A DNA stretch of 64,000 nucleotides, taken from Nocardia nova SH22a. Lineage in GTDB: Bacteria; Actinomycetota; Actinomycetes; Mycobacteriales; Mycobacteriaceae. Of the stretch, positions 54,282-62,312 are shown one piece after another; position 1 is the first letter of the stretch; each line of letters begins with the position of its first letter. Below the pieces are notes generated by a model. It was not told the origin of the DNA and made no database searches. It worked only from the letters and a program-made list of their open reading frames with translations. A program made the translations under genes and the position numbers. The DNA lies in the NCBI RefSeq assembly GCF_000523235.1, contig NZ_CP006850.1, positions 1,984,001-2,048,000 on the forward strand, in the 5' to 3' direction.

Positions 54282-55280
54282 ATGGTCATGAGGAATGAGT
54301 CAGGCGCTGTGCCGACGCGGGCAGGCGCGTTGTGGTTGACCTCGGAGTGCCGACAACTGATCGAGGCGATTCGAATAGGGCTCGGTGTCGAGCTGATTGC
54401 GACGCAACTGCAGCGTAGCCGCTCTGCGGTGCAGGCCCGCTGCCACATGCTGCTTCCGGAGCGGCTGGCGGCCGAGTTCAAGAAGAGCGAGGCAGTGGAT
54501 TTGCTGGGGATCGAGCTCGACGACCATCCTGACTACGACTGGGAACAGCGCTTGCGTGACCACGCGGCCGCTGCGGGGAAACGCTACTGGAGTGAGGCGA
54601 TGGATGCCGTCCTGTTCGATGCCTGGCAGCAGGGTCGGCCGTGGGGGGAGATCGTTGCCGCCACCGGTGCGACGGAGTTGGAGGTCGCGCGCCGGTGCAA
54701 GCGCCGCGGCTGGGCTGCCGATCTCGCGGAGGTCGCCGACCGGATTGGTTTCGACCCACACGGTGAGGTGGCAGCGCAACTTGACCCGGCCAAGGTTTGG
54801 GTGCTGATCATCGATGGGCTCCACAGCCCGAAACAACACGTGTCTGTCCATCGCACCCGTGGCAGTGCCGACATCACTCGTGAACGCCTGATCGACGAAT
54901 ACATTGCCGCTGGCGGTACTGATGATCAGCTCACCGTTACCCTGGTCGCGGGCAGTCCTGCGGGCGAAACTCCCCCGAGACCGAGTGTCGTGCGGTCACC
55001 GATACGGGTGGGTCCGGCAGTGGCGGCATTCTGCGAGCCGAGCAGCAGTTCGGCGCATAGCCACGGACCGAATAGCCCCGACTCTCACTGTCAGGTTGGC
55101 CTGCAGCTCAGATCCGAATCTTCCTGCCGCTCCGAGGCTTCCGGCGATGCGGCCCGGGCGATCTGTGGGTGTGGCTGGCTCGGGCCGTGGCAACCAACCT
55201 TGAGACAGGCCGAGAGTGACGTCGCCACCCATCACCGAGAGCAGGGCCACTCAGTCGGGACGCCGTTTCCTTCCGAATAG
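54282..55280 (+). CDS. Hypothetical DNA-binding-like protein with two SANT/HTH-type repeats
   Basis: 332 residues from ATG 54282 (54288 possible). Two similar helical segments, residues about 15-60 (LWLTSECRQLIEAIRIGLGV, then LQRSRSAVQARCHML) and 100-145 (YWSEAMDAVLFDAWQQGRPW, then TGATELEVARRCKRRGW), look like Myb/SANT-type units with a Trp at the start and an R-C recognition helix. The C-terminal 45 residues contain CGCGW and HHREQGH, a possible zinc site. No catalytic motif. It stands alone after the conflict operon on the opposite strand. Confidence 0.55.
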   Translation: MVMRNESGAVPTRAGALWLTSECRQLIEAIRIGLGVELIATQLQRSRSAVQARCHMLLPERLAAEFKKSEAVDLLGIELDDHPDYDWEQRLRDHAAAAGKRYWSEAMDAVLFDAWQQGRPWGEIVAATGATELEVARRCKRRGWAADLAEVADRIGFDPHGEVAAQLDPAKVWVLIIDGLHSPKQHVSVHRTRGSADITRERLIDEYIAAGGTDDQLTVTLVAGSPAGETPPRPSVVRSPIRVGPAVAAFCEPSSSSAHSHGPNSPDSHCQVGLQLRSESSCRSEASGDAARAICGCGWLGPWQPTLRQAESDVATHHREQGHSVGTPFPSE

Positions 55281-55559
55281 ACAGTGCCACAACGCCTTAC
55301 CACTGTAGATCTGCCCGACGAGGAGATTCTCATGTATCGATCGAGCGCCGACGGGAGATGTACAGAACACGATCTCGTCCTACACCAGTTTCGCCGTGGC
55401 CGGTGTGATGCTCAGCTGCATCGCAGGATGTTTGCCTGGGTGATCGGAAGGCTTGTGGTGGTGCGAGTTTTGAAATCGATCAGATGCCCGGCGCTGCTGG
55501 TGTCTCGTCGCGATCATGTCGGAAGCTCTTTCCATGCATGGACCGATACGACGTCCCTG

Positions 55560-56132
55560 TCAGTGAATATCGGCCGAGTTGCGTGCAAGATGGACTGCAT
55601 CGGTGTACAGCTCGGTGGTGAATTCTTTGGGGGTGACACCGAGTTCGGCAAGTACCGTCCGCAGGTCGGTGAAGGCATCGGGCAAATCGGTTTCGTCGGC
55701 TTGGGTTTCCAGCTCGAGGAAGGTGCCGTCGATCTCCGGGATGCTCGCGATGGTCGCGAGCATTCGTCTTCCGGCGGCGGTGAACTCGTAGTTCTCGCAT
55801 CGTTTCGTGAAGGACAGAGTGGGGTGGTAGCCGAGCCGGGCGATGATGTCGTTCATCGCGTCGCGATCGGCGACGAGGGTTTCGAATTCGGGTTTGGAAC
55901 CGGTCGCCTGGTCGACGGCGGGGTCTTTGTAGGTGAGTACATGCCGCTGGCCCCTCGAGGTGTCTTCCACAGTGCGGAGGCGGAATTCACGTCCGGTGTG
56001 TTCGAGGTCGCCGGTCGGGGTGTCGTAGTAGGTGTCCCGGTAGGACACGACATCAGGGGTCGCTCGCTCGTGTAGGGCGGCGCGGACTCGGTCCGGGTCG
56101 TTCAGCCTGGCTTTGTATTCCGCCTCGATCAC
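55560..56132 (-). CDS. CYTH-domain protein
   Basis: 190 residues from GTG 56132 (AAGGG six bases upstream). The CYTH signature ExExK is at the N terminus (IEAEYKARL), followed by DTYYDTPTGDL, REFRLR, HVLTYKDPA, FEFETLV-like PEFETLVAD and TFLELETQADE: alternating charged strands that line a tunnel. CYTH enzymes act on triphosphates (adenylate cyclase class IV, thiamine triphosphatase, inorganic triphosphatase) with divalent metal. The substrate cannot be told. The frame is open upstream and contains a phosphotransferase-like segment, so this may once have been a fusion. Confidence 0.82.
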   Translation of the reverse strand: MIEAEYKARLNDPDRVRAALHERATPDVVSYRDTYYDTPTGDLEHTGREFRLRTVEDTSRGQRHVLTYKDPAVDQATGSKPEFETLVADRDAMNDIIARLGYHPTLSFTKRCENYEFTAAGRRMLATIASIPEIDGTFLELETQADETDLPDAFTDLRTVLAELGVTPKEFTTELYTDAVHLARNSADIH

Positions 56133-56338
56133 GGTGCGGCCCTTCTGTTGATGGATCAGGCGGGTGCTGAGGCTGATCGCGAAGGCGGTCCAACGGAGTT
56201 CTCGGATGTCGGAATATACCCCGAATATCGGGGTTCGCGGCGAAATCCGTTCCGCCGTAGGCCGATGCGAAATATTGGTAGTCGGCGGTGGTGATGCGGT
56301 TGTGGTCGACCGCGAGACCGGCTTGCACGTCTACTCTC
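56133..56338 (-). pseudogene. Phosphotransferase-like C-terminal fragment in two frames
   Basis: Between the NUDIX stop and the CYTH start, one frame reads RITTADYQYFASAYGGTDFA and ANPDI; a second, in the CYTH frame, continues FGVYSDIRELRWTAFAISLS and runs into CYTH with no stop. Joined, they resemble the end of aminoglycoside/choline-type phosphotransferases (FxxAYGG..., then RxLRWTAF). The catalytic part is missing. A hairpin (CCCCGA/TCGGGG near 56225-56238) sits at the frame change. Remnant of a deleted gene is the best reading. Confidence 0.4.
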
Positions 56339-56812
56339 TCAGCCCAGGTACGGGGTATCCCGATGCTCCGCATGATGCTGCAACCTTTGCCGCACCGTCG
56401 GGTGGACAGGCAGAGATTCGAGTTCTTCCAAGCTCAGGAACTTCACCGAGGTGGACTCGTGCGAAACTGCGATCCGGCCGCCGATCACTCTGCCGCAGTA
56501 GACCACCGCGAACTCTTGCCGTACCTCACCGTCCGCGTAGGCGATCACGTGCGCGGGATCAGTGTAGATACCGAGTAGACCTGTGATCTCGATATCCAAC
56601 CCGGTCTCTTCCCGTGTCTCGCGTATCGCGCACTCCGAGAGAGTTTCCCCGATTTCCATGATCCCGCCGGGTAGCGACCAGTTGCCGGAATCGCCACGTC
56701 GTTGCATGAGTACTCGGCCGGAGGCGTCGGTGACAAGAGCGGATGCACCGGGCTTCAACGAGTTCGGTTCCGGCGCGTTCGGGTTCTGGTAGTAGTCACG
56801 CCGTGAGCCCAC
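56339..56812 (-). CDS. NUDIX hydrolase
   Basis: 157 residues. The Nudix box GGIMEIGETLSECAIRETRE then ETGL matches GX5EX7REUXEEXGU. Preceded by VLMQRRGDSGNWSLP, as in ADP-ribose or MutT-like members. Cleaves a nucleoside diphosphate linked to another group, with Mg2+. Its start overlaps the end of the upstream XRE gene by 17 bases, so the two are co-translated. Substrate unknown; pairing with a regulator of this type recurs in actinobacteria. Confidence 0.85.
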   Translation of the reverse strand: MGSRRDYYQNPNAPEPNSLKPGASALVTDASGRVLMQRRGDSGNWSLPGGIMEIGETLSECAIRETREETGLDIEITGLLGIYTDPAHVIAYADGEVRQEFAVVYCGRVIGGRIAVSHESTSVKFLSLEELESLPVHPTVRQRLQHHAEHRDTPYLG

Positions 56813-57560
56813 GGGAACTCCTCTCGGTGTACGGCACGGTGGTTTGCCATATCTGTTCGAACTGGTCAGAGAACGATTCGAATATCCCGTGCGGGGACAA
56901 TCTCCGCAGGTACAGGGCGGTGTGCTGATAGCCGCGTGCCCGGAACAAGTACGGAGTGACGATCATCTCGTCATCGAACCTGAATACCGAGTTGTACAGG
57001 TGCGTCGAGTGCAGACCTACCCGGCAGCCTGGCGTGTCCGGTAACGGCCCGAGCATGGACAACGCGTTGCGTATCCGACCTGGAAGCGTCCCGTTCATCT
57101 GCTCCAGTGCGTCGCGTTCGGCTACGTGATCGCACTCGGGGTCTGCGAAACCCAGCCGTACCTCACATCCCGCTGAGCATTTGGCCGCTATGACTTCAGA
57201 GGCTTTCGGCAAGAGTTCGAGCACGAAGGGATATGCGTACCCCATGATGTCTATTCTCTGACGTGCCTTGTGCACCAACGAAATCCACAGATCGTTCGGT
57301 ATCTCGGAGCGGTGTGCATACGCGCGCAGAACCTCAGCGGTAGCGGGCGCCCCTGCTTGGATGTCGGGCCTGGCGGCCGGCCACAGCGTTTCTTCGGTCT
57401 CTCCCAACAATTCAGCTACCCGGACCCGTGTCCGGCGGTGCGGTACCCGACCGGCCAGCCACCGGTTCACCGTCTTCACGTCTACGCCCGCCTTGTTGGC
57501 CAGCTCTGCAGAGCTGAGCCCTGATCTGAGAATTGCCGTCTCCAGCCTCTGCTGAGCCAT
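56796..57560 (-). CDS. XRE-family regulator with a C-terminal DUF5919-like domain
   Basis: 254 residues from ATG 57560 (an in-frame start at 57581 would add seven). Residues 3-55: HTH of XRE type (LETAILRSGLSSAELANKAG and DVKTVNRWLAG). The rest, with SLVHKARQRIDIMGYAYPFV and GCEVRLGFADPECDHVAERD, matches the phospholipase-D-like but catalytically unclear domain that often follows XRE heads in Streptomyces and Nocardia. Probably a transcription factor that senses a small ligand and controls the coupled NUDIX gene. Confidence 0.8.
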   Translation of the reverse strand: MAQQRLETAILRSGLSSAELANKAGVDVKTVNRWLAGRVPHRRTRVRVAELLGETEETLWPAARPDIQAGAPATAEVLRAYAHRSEIPNDLWISLVHKARQRIDIMGYAYPFVLELLPKASEVIAAKCSAGCEVRLGFADPECDHVAERDALEQMNGTLPGRIRNALSMLGPLPDTPGCRVGLHSTHLYNSVFRFDDEMIVTPYLFRARGYQHTALYLRRLSPHGIFESFSDQFEQIWQTTVPYTERSSRGLTA

Positions 57561-57725
57561 ACCGGTAAGGCTAGAGGACATTCAGGACGTTTGAAGTGTC
57601 TTCGGAAACGTCCCTGGCACAGTTCTAGCGTCCCTCGGTTGCTCATACCTTCGGTCCAAGCCCCTGGGCCGGTTGCCAATTCACCGACCCAGGGTGCGAG
57701 CCAAGGCGAACGGACAGGGGTTGAG

Positions 57726-58154
57726 ATGAGCTCTGGGGACCCGCGTTCGCGGGTGACGCTGGATGAATCCATCGAGCCGAGTGGACCGGGCTATCCGGTT
57801 GACGGGGAAGGGAAGAGATCGATGAAACCACTTCTGTACGGTTACCTACGGCTGGATGTGGCCGGTGATCGCGTCGACGAGTGCGAGCGGCGGATCCGAT
57901 CGTTCGCCGTTCGCGAGGGCTACGACCTGGGCATGGTGTTCCACGAACATCGCTGTGAGAGAGCCGCATTGGATGCCATGATCGCCGAGCTGCGGCGCGC
58001 TGAATGCCGCAGTGTCGTCGTGCCCTCTGCCGAGCATCTGATCGCACCTGCTGAATTCACTCGAGCAGTCGAGGCGAGGTTGTGGTGCGAGGCTGGTGCG
58101 CGGGTGCTCCTCACCGCGACGACGGCGAGGGGCGACAACGGCGGGATCCGGTGA
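57726..58154 (+). CDS. Resolvase-like N-terminal-domain protein
   Basis: 142 residues from ATG 57726 (AGGGG upstream); ATG 57822 with GGGAAGAG gives 110 residues that contain the whole domain. LLYGYLRLDVAGDRVDECERR looks like the first strand of a serine recombinase (YxRVS), but the catalytic Ser is not there; LDAMIAELRRAECRSVVVPS matches the later strand. No DNA-binding domain follows. Such catalytically dead or truncated resolvase-fold proteins are common in actinobacteria and may be regulatory. First of four genes with overlapping stops and starts. Confidence 0.65.
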   Translation: MSSGDPRSRVTLDESIEPSGPGYPVDGEGKRSMKPLLYGYLRLDVAGDRVDECERRIRSFAVREGYDLGMVFHEHRCERAALDAMIAELRRAECRSVVVPSAEHLIAPAEFTRAVEARLWCEAGARVLLTATTARGDNGGIR

Positions 58155-58327
58155 CCATCGCGGCCCAGCGTGACCGGTGGCGCGAACGCCACCGGTACTG
58201 CACAGACGCACCGATTTTCGACAGCTTCGATGAGGCCCGCTATGTGCTCGGCGAGCATGCGGGACACGGTGACAGGTGCCTTCAATACATCGCGGCGCTG
58301 TCTCGTATCACGGAGATGTTGGGGTGA
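58151..58327 (+). CDS. Small protein, 58 residues
   Basis: GTG 58151 overlaps the previous stop (GTGA). Composition: RDRWRERHRYCTDAPIFDSF then an amphipathic helix; one Cys early and one late. No family recognised. Translational coupling on both sides argues that it is real. Confidence 0.55.
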   Translation: MTIAAQRDRWRERHRYCTDAPIFDSFDEARYVLGEHAGHGDRCLQYIAALSRITEMLG

Positions 58328-58521
58328 GCGACTATCTGGGGTATTGCCACGGCACCGACGGATGGAAGATCGTCGGCCCCGACGGCTACTGCTGGAGCCC
58401 TGAGGATTACCGGCTCGAACTCGAATCCGAGGCCGATGGTCCCGCCTTGGGCCGCACGACGATCGGCATCGAACCGGAGATGGTGCAGGACATCGGAATC
58501 CGCCGGGAGGTCGAGGGCTGA
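58324..58521 (+). CDS. Small protein, 65 residues
   Basis: GTG 58324 overlaps the previous stop. Carries YLGYCHGTDGWKIVGPDGYC, a Trp/Gly/Cys-rich start, then an acidic helix. It resembles in style the GIHRVGPDGF peptide encoded at 11435-11620. No family recognised. Confidence 0.55.
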   Translation: MSDYLGYCHGTDGWKIVGPDGYCWSPEDYRLELESEADGPALGRTTIGIEPEMVQDIGIRREVEG

Positions 58522-58685
58522 TGGCGCATGAGGACCTTCCGCAGCGCACGCCTGGCCGCTTCGGGTTTCCCTGTTACCCCACTACATCGCCCTCCGTAGC
58601 TTTCTTGATCCGTGTCGCGGAGGGGCTCGACGAGTGGGCCGAACGTGACCGGCGTGAGTTGGAGAACCAGTGCATGCGCGAGTGA
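58521..58685 (+). CDS. Small protein, 54 residues
   Basis: ATG 58521 overlaps the previous stop (TGATG). MAHEDLPQRTPGRFGFPCYP at the start, then a charged helix RVAEGLDEWAERDRRELENQ. Fourth member of the coupled chain. Too short for assignment. Confidence 0.5.
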   Translation: MAHEDLPQRTPGRFGFPCYPTTSPSVAFLIRVAEGLDEWAERDRRELENQCMRE

Positions 58686-58718
58686 TTGAAACAATTCGTG
58701 CCTGGATCGACACGCCCG

Positions 58719-58939
58719 ATGAATCCAGCTCCCGCGTTCCAGGACCCGACCGGATCGCTCGGCGACCGCACCGACTTCTCTTACCGTGACGGTGAATACC
58801 CTACGGCTGAGCATATTTGGGGGCCCGCACTCTGAAGCTCCCCGTGTGGCACAGGGACGAGGATATGCACCTTGTCGATCGCTACATTGAAGGCTTCCGC
58901 AAGGTCATCGACAACCACCAGGAATTGAGGCGTTCATGA
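58719..58939 (+). pseudogene. C-terminal remnant of a DegT/DnrJ/EryC1-type aminotransferase
   Basis: A 38-residue frame (MNPAPAFQDPTGSLGDRTDF, then GEYPTAEHIWGPAL) stops at 58835. One base later in phase the sequence KLPVWHRDEDMHLVDRYIEG then FRKVIDNHQEL runs to a TGA that overlaps the NUDIX start (ATGA). FPxAExI...LxLPxW...D...V is the typical end of sugar-type PLP aminotransferases. So about 75 C-terminal residues remain, with one base missing. An intact aminotransferase-NUDIX operon probably existed here. Confidence 0.55.
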
Positions 58940-59370
58940 TCAGCGCCAACCACTTGCGCGGCCTCGAACAGGAAGCCGCGGCGGACGGGATCGACCGGCT
59001 CGTCGTCGGCGCGGTCATCCGCAACCAGGGCAACGTCCTGCTACTCGAACGACCGGTGGACGACTTCATGGGCGGCATCTGGGAACTCCCCAGCGGCAAA
59101 GTCGAGCCCGGCGAGAAATTGGACGCCGCATTGGCCCGCGAAGTCGCCGAGGAAACGGGGCTCACCATCGAGACCATCACCAGCTACCTCGGACACTTCG
59201 ACTACCTCGGCGGTAGCGGATCCCTGAGACGGCAGCTGAATTTCGCGATCACTGTCGGCTCCACCGAGCCTGTGATTTTGACCGAGCATGTCAGCTACCA
59301 GTGGGCGTCGCTCGATGGCAAGTTGCCGGTGACGGATTCGGTGCGCGAGGTTCTGCGGTCTGTGTCGTGA
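58936..59370 (+). CDS. NUDIX hydrolase
   Basis: 144 residues, ATG overlapping the stop of the remnant above. Nudix box GKVEPGEKLDAALAREVAEE then TGL; preceded by VLLLERPVDDFMGGIWELPS, the MutT/8-oxo-dGTPase or dinucleotide type. Mg2+-dependent hydrolysis of a nucleoside diphosphate derivative. Its former partner was probably the aminotransferase upstream. A second NUDIX in the window with a different context from the one at 56339. Confidence 0.85.
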   Translation: MISANHLRGLEQEAAADGIDRLVVGAVIRNQGNVLLLERPVDDFMGGIWELPSGKVEPGEKLDAALAREVAEETGLTIETITSYLGHFDYLGGSGSLRRQLNFAITVGSTEPVILTEHVSYQWASLDGKLPVTDSVREVLRSVS

Positions 59371-59673
59371 CGTGGGGTTCTCATCACCCGGTATGCCAGG
59401 TCCGGTGTTCGATCAATACCCGAACACATCCGTGGAGCACCCCGGCCTGGCAACACTCACCCTGGTACGGAAGGGCCGGCCGAACCGGTGGACCGGGCCA
59501 TGGGTTCGACGTGCGGTGGCAGGACAGAGTGATCACGAGCAAGAGAACACGGACGAGGCGGGAGCGGGGGGTCTGAAGGCATTGGACCGCAGGCGATCGA
59601 TTCTGTGCCGAAGTCGCCCCCGCCGTTCAGATGGCGATCAAGGTCGGCGAATCTTGCTGCGGCACTGGAAGTG
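59371..59673. other. 303-base gap, nothing recognised
   Basis: Between the + strand NUDIX gene and the - strand TetR gene. Open frames here have Arg/Pro-rich composition without protein-like patterning. No terminator hairpin with a T run was found. Confidence 0.4.
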
Positions 59674-60255
59674 TCACGCTGTATCGCGCTGAGGCGCGGC
59701 GTCGGCGAGGGCTCGGGCTGCCGAGGAGACGGCGGTGCGGAGCTGGTCGAGTGTGTAGTCGCCGCCGAGGATCATGCGTCGTAATTGCGGCATGGACAAG
59801 CTCCAGCCGACCAGTCCGAGTGTGAAGAACAGCAGGGCCTGCGGGTCGTTGCCGGGGGTCATGGCGGTTTCGGCGGCGGTGACCTTGTCGAGGTAGTGAC
59901 GGGTCCGTGCCTGCTCGTCGGGTACCGGTTCCTCGCCCATCTCCAGCGCTTCCCACAGCAACAGTCGCAGTGCGTCGGGATGGGTGCGATGGTAGTCGAA
60001 CAGCGCACCGGCGTAGGTCCCGAGATCGGCCCCCTCGCCGGGCGGGACGGCGTCGGCGAGTTCGGTCATCAATTTCTCCAGCACTGCCGCGAACAGGGCC
60101 TTCTTGTCACCGAAGTAATCGTAGATGGCCCGCTTGTTGGCCTCGGCAGTTGCCGCGATGCGGTCCACGCGGGCACCGGCGACGCCGTGGGCGGCGAATT
60201 CGGCCGCCGCCGCGGCGAGGATGCGTTCCTTGGTTGCCGCTGAGTCGTATGCCAC
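59674..60255 (-). CDS. TetR-family regulator of the adjacent MFS gene
   Basis: 193 residues. HTH: TKERILAAAAAEFAAHGVAG and RVDRIAATAEANKRAIYDYF (split), with the usual TetR spacing. C-terminal domain contains SMPQLRRMILG. GGGAG directly abuts the GTG start, so the start is not certain. Divergent from an MFS gene, with two palindromic operators between them, so it should repress the transporter and itself. Confidence 0.84.
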   Translation of the reverse strand: MAYDSAATKERILAAAAAEFAAHGVAGARVDRIAATAEANKRAIYDYFGDKKALFAAVLEKLMTELADAVPPGEGADLGTYAGALFDYHRTHPDALRLLLWEALEMGEEPVPDEQARTRHYLDKVTAAETAMTPGNDPQALLFFTLGLVGWSLSMPQLRRMILGGDYTLDQLRTAVSSAARALADAAPQRDTA

Positions 60256-60266
60256 CTCCCAATTCT

Positions 60267-60328
60267 AACGAACCAGTTCGTTTGACAGTGGGCCCGCACC
60301 CTCTTAGCATTCGAACTAACTAGTTCGA
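60267..60328. promoter_or_regulatory. Two palindromic TetR operators
   Basis: AACGAACCAGTTCGTT (60267-60282) is a perfect 6-bp dyad with a 4-base centre, and TCGAACTAACTAGTTCGA (60311-60328) a perfect 8-bp dyad with a 2-base centre. They share CGAAC...GTTCG and lie between the divergent TetR and MFS genes, 45 bases apart centre to centre. Confidence 0.75.
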
Positions 60329-60345
60329 TCGGTTTGGAGATGGTG

Positions 60346-61585
60346 ATGACCACGACGCAGAAACCACCAACGCCCCATTCGTCCGCTGCCACCAGGCTGC
60401 CCGTGCGTCCGCTGCTGTTCGCGGTCATGGCGGTCTGTAGCGGTGTGACGGTGGCGAATGTGTATCTGGCGCAGCCACTGCTCACGTTGTTCGCCCGCGA
60501 TCTCCGCGTCGCGCCGTCGGCGGCCGGCCTGGTGGTGACGTGTGCGCAGTTCGGTTACGCGGCCGGGATCTTGTTCCTCGTGCCACTGGGTGACGTGCGC
60601 CGGCGGCGTCCGCTGCTGACGGTGATGCTCGCCGCGACCGTGCTCGCGTTGCTGCTCGCGGCGCTCGCACCGAGCCTGTCGATGGTCGCGGCGGCGGCCG
60701 CGTTGGTGGGCGGCTTCACCGTGATCCCGCAGGTGCTCGTACCACTGGCCGCCGAACTCGCACCGCCGCAGCGGCGCGCGTCGGTGGTGGCCGGAGTGCA
60801 GATCGGGTTGATGACGGGGATCATAGGCTCGCGCGTGATCGGCGGCGCGGTGGGCGAGTTGTTTCGGTTGGCGCGCAGTCTATTTGCTCGCGGCAGTGCT
60901 GACCGCGGCAACGGGCCTGGCGACCGTGGCGCTCGTACCACGTGAGCCTGCCCGGGCGGGTGCCGTGGGATACGGGCGATTGCTGGTGTCGCTGCCCCGC
61001 CTGTTGCGCAGCGAACCCGCCTTGCGGCAGTCGTGTCTGTTGCACGCGAGCCTGTTCGGTGCCTACAACGCGACCTGGACCTCACTGGTGCTGGTCCTCA
61101 CCCACGATCCCTATCACCTCAGCACCGCGACCGCGGGCCTGTTCGGGCTGCTGGGACTGGCGGGTGCGTTCGCCGCACCGTGGGCCGGGCGGTTCATCGA
61201 CCGGCGCGGCCCGCTGCCGATCATCACCGCAGCGCTTGTGCTGACGCTGGTTTCGGCGCTGGCCTACGCGCTCGGCCGGGCCGGGCTGGCGTTCATGGTC
61301 GTAGCGATACTCGCGGTCAGCGTCGCGGTGCAGTGGAGCCAGATCGCCAACCAAGCCCGCGTTTTCGCCTACCTGCCCGAGGCGCGCAGCCGCGCCAACA
61401 CGGTCTACATGGTCGCGGTCTTCCTCAGCGGCGCGATCTGTGCGGCGCTGGCCGGAGCGTGCTACGCCGCCTTCGGCTGGCCTGGGGTCTGCGCGCTGCA
61501 AGCCGTCCTCGCGCTTGCCGGGCTGACGGTTGTGCCGTTCGCCCGGCGCTACGACCGGGCCTTCGATAACGCTGTGACGGCTTGA
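60346..61585 (+). pseudogene. MFS drug/metabolite transporter with one frameshift
   Basis: ATG 60346 (GGAG six bases upstream) starts a 12-span MFS protein with LGDVRRRRPLL after helix 2. Near 60862-60864 (TTT) one extra T shifts the frame: GELF is followed by LARSLFA instead of GWRAVYLLAAVLTA, which continues in the other frame to a normal end at 61585. Joined length is about 413 residues. Resembles multidrug-type carriers often controlled by a divergent TetR. Either a recent mutation or a sequencing error; all else in the gene is intact. Confidence 0.75.
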
Positions 61586-61640
61586 GCACCGACAACTTTC
61601 CCGACATGTCCTTCCCACGCCCTCGAAACGGAGATTACCG

Positions 61641-62027
61641 ATGACCATGCCCGCGATGCCTGCTGCCGTCATGCAGTTCTTCACCGCGTCCCAATCCGGC
61701 GATGCCCGCGCCTGGGCCGCGTCGTTCGCCACCGACGGTGTCTTCCACGATCCCGTCGGTGAGCCACCGATCGTCGGCCGCACCGCCATCCAGGAGTTCA
61801 TCGCCTCGGTACTGCCGAACTTCAGCCCGTTTCTGGGCCTCACCCCGCGCGAGGCGCACATCGTCGGCAACTCGGTCGCCGTGTCGTGGAGCGGTGCCGC
61901 GGTCGCGAAGACCGGCACTCCGGTGAATTGGTCCGGAATCAACGTTTACGACCTCGACGAGGACGGGCTGATCCGCGAGGCGCGGGCCTACTTCAACCGG
62001 GCCGACTTCCGAGCCCAGCTCGACTGA
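61641..62027 (+). CDS. SnoaL-like (NTF2-fold) protein
   Basis: 128 residues, ATG 61641 with CGGAGA upstream. Fits the NTF2-like fold: FFTASQSGDARAWAASFATD at the N terminus, VFHDPVGEPPIVGRTAIQEF and VNWSGINVYDLDEDGLIREA. SnoaL-like proteins include small isomerases, cyclases and hydrolases with a conical pocket, but many have no known reaction. 55 bases after the MFS gene, so probably co-transcribed and under the same TetR. Confidence 0.8.
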   Translation: MTMPAMPAAVMQFFTASQSGDARAWAASFATDGVFHDPVGEPPIVGRTAIQEFIASVLPNFSPFLGLTPREAHIVGNSVAVSWSGAAVAKTGTPVNWSGINVYDLDEDGLIREARAYFNRADFRAQLD

Positions 62028-62084
62028 CAACGCCCGATCGATGCGTCGAATACGTTCTCCGACAGCGGTTTCTGGAGTAGCTTC

Positions 62085-62312
62085 TTATGTGGCGGTGGAG
62101 AAGGAGAATCCGTTCATCGTGCTGATCAGACGATCGACCTTCCCGGCGGCCGAATTGTCGTCCGCGCGACCGGCGCACGGGTTTCGTCGAAGCTCCGTCA
62201 TGATGTCCGCCGACCGCAACGGTTGGATCAGATCGGCTTCCGCCAAGCGCAACAATGTGTCTCGCAGATGGGCAGGGAACAGGACGCAGGTATCGAGAAA
62301 TACCCGCCGCAT
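62085..62312 (-). pseudogene. Truncated PIN-domain toxin
   Basis: 75 residues; ATG 62312 overlaps the antitoxin stop (TGATG). MRRVFLDTCVLFPAHLRDTL is a typical PIN start with the first catalytic Asp, and LRLAEADLIQPLRSADIMTE fits with the Glu. It ends after about 75 residues in FSFSTAT, while the family is about 180 long and needs later acidic residues for RNase activity. So the toxin is probably inactive. The intact antitoxin upstream is kept. Confidence 0.65.

Noticed and set aside
57726..58154. Active serine recombinase or mobile element
   Set aside because: The catalytic Ser of the resolvase N terminus is absent, no DNA-binding domain follows and no inverted repeats flank it.
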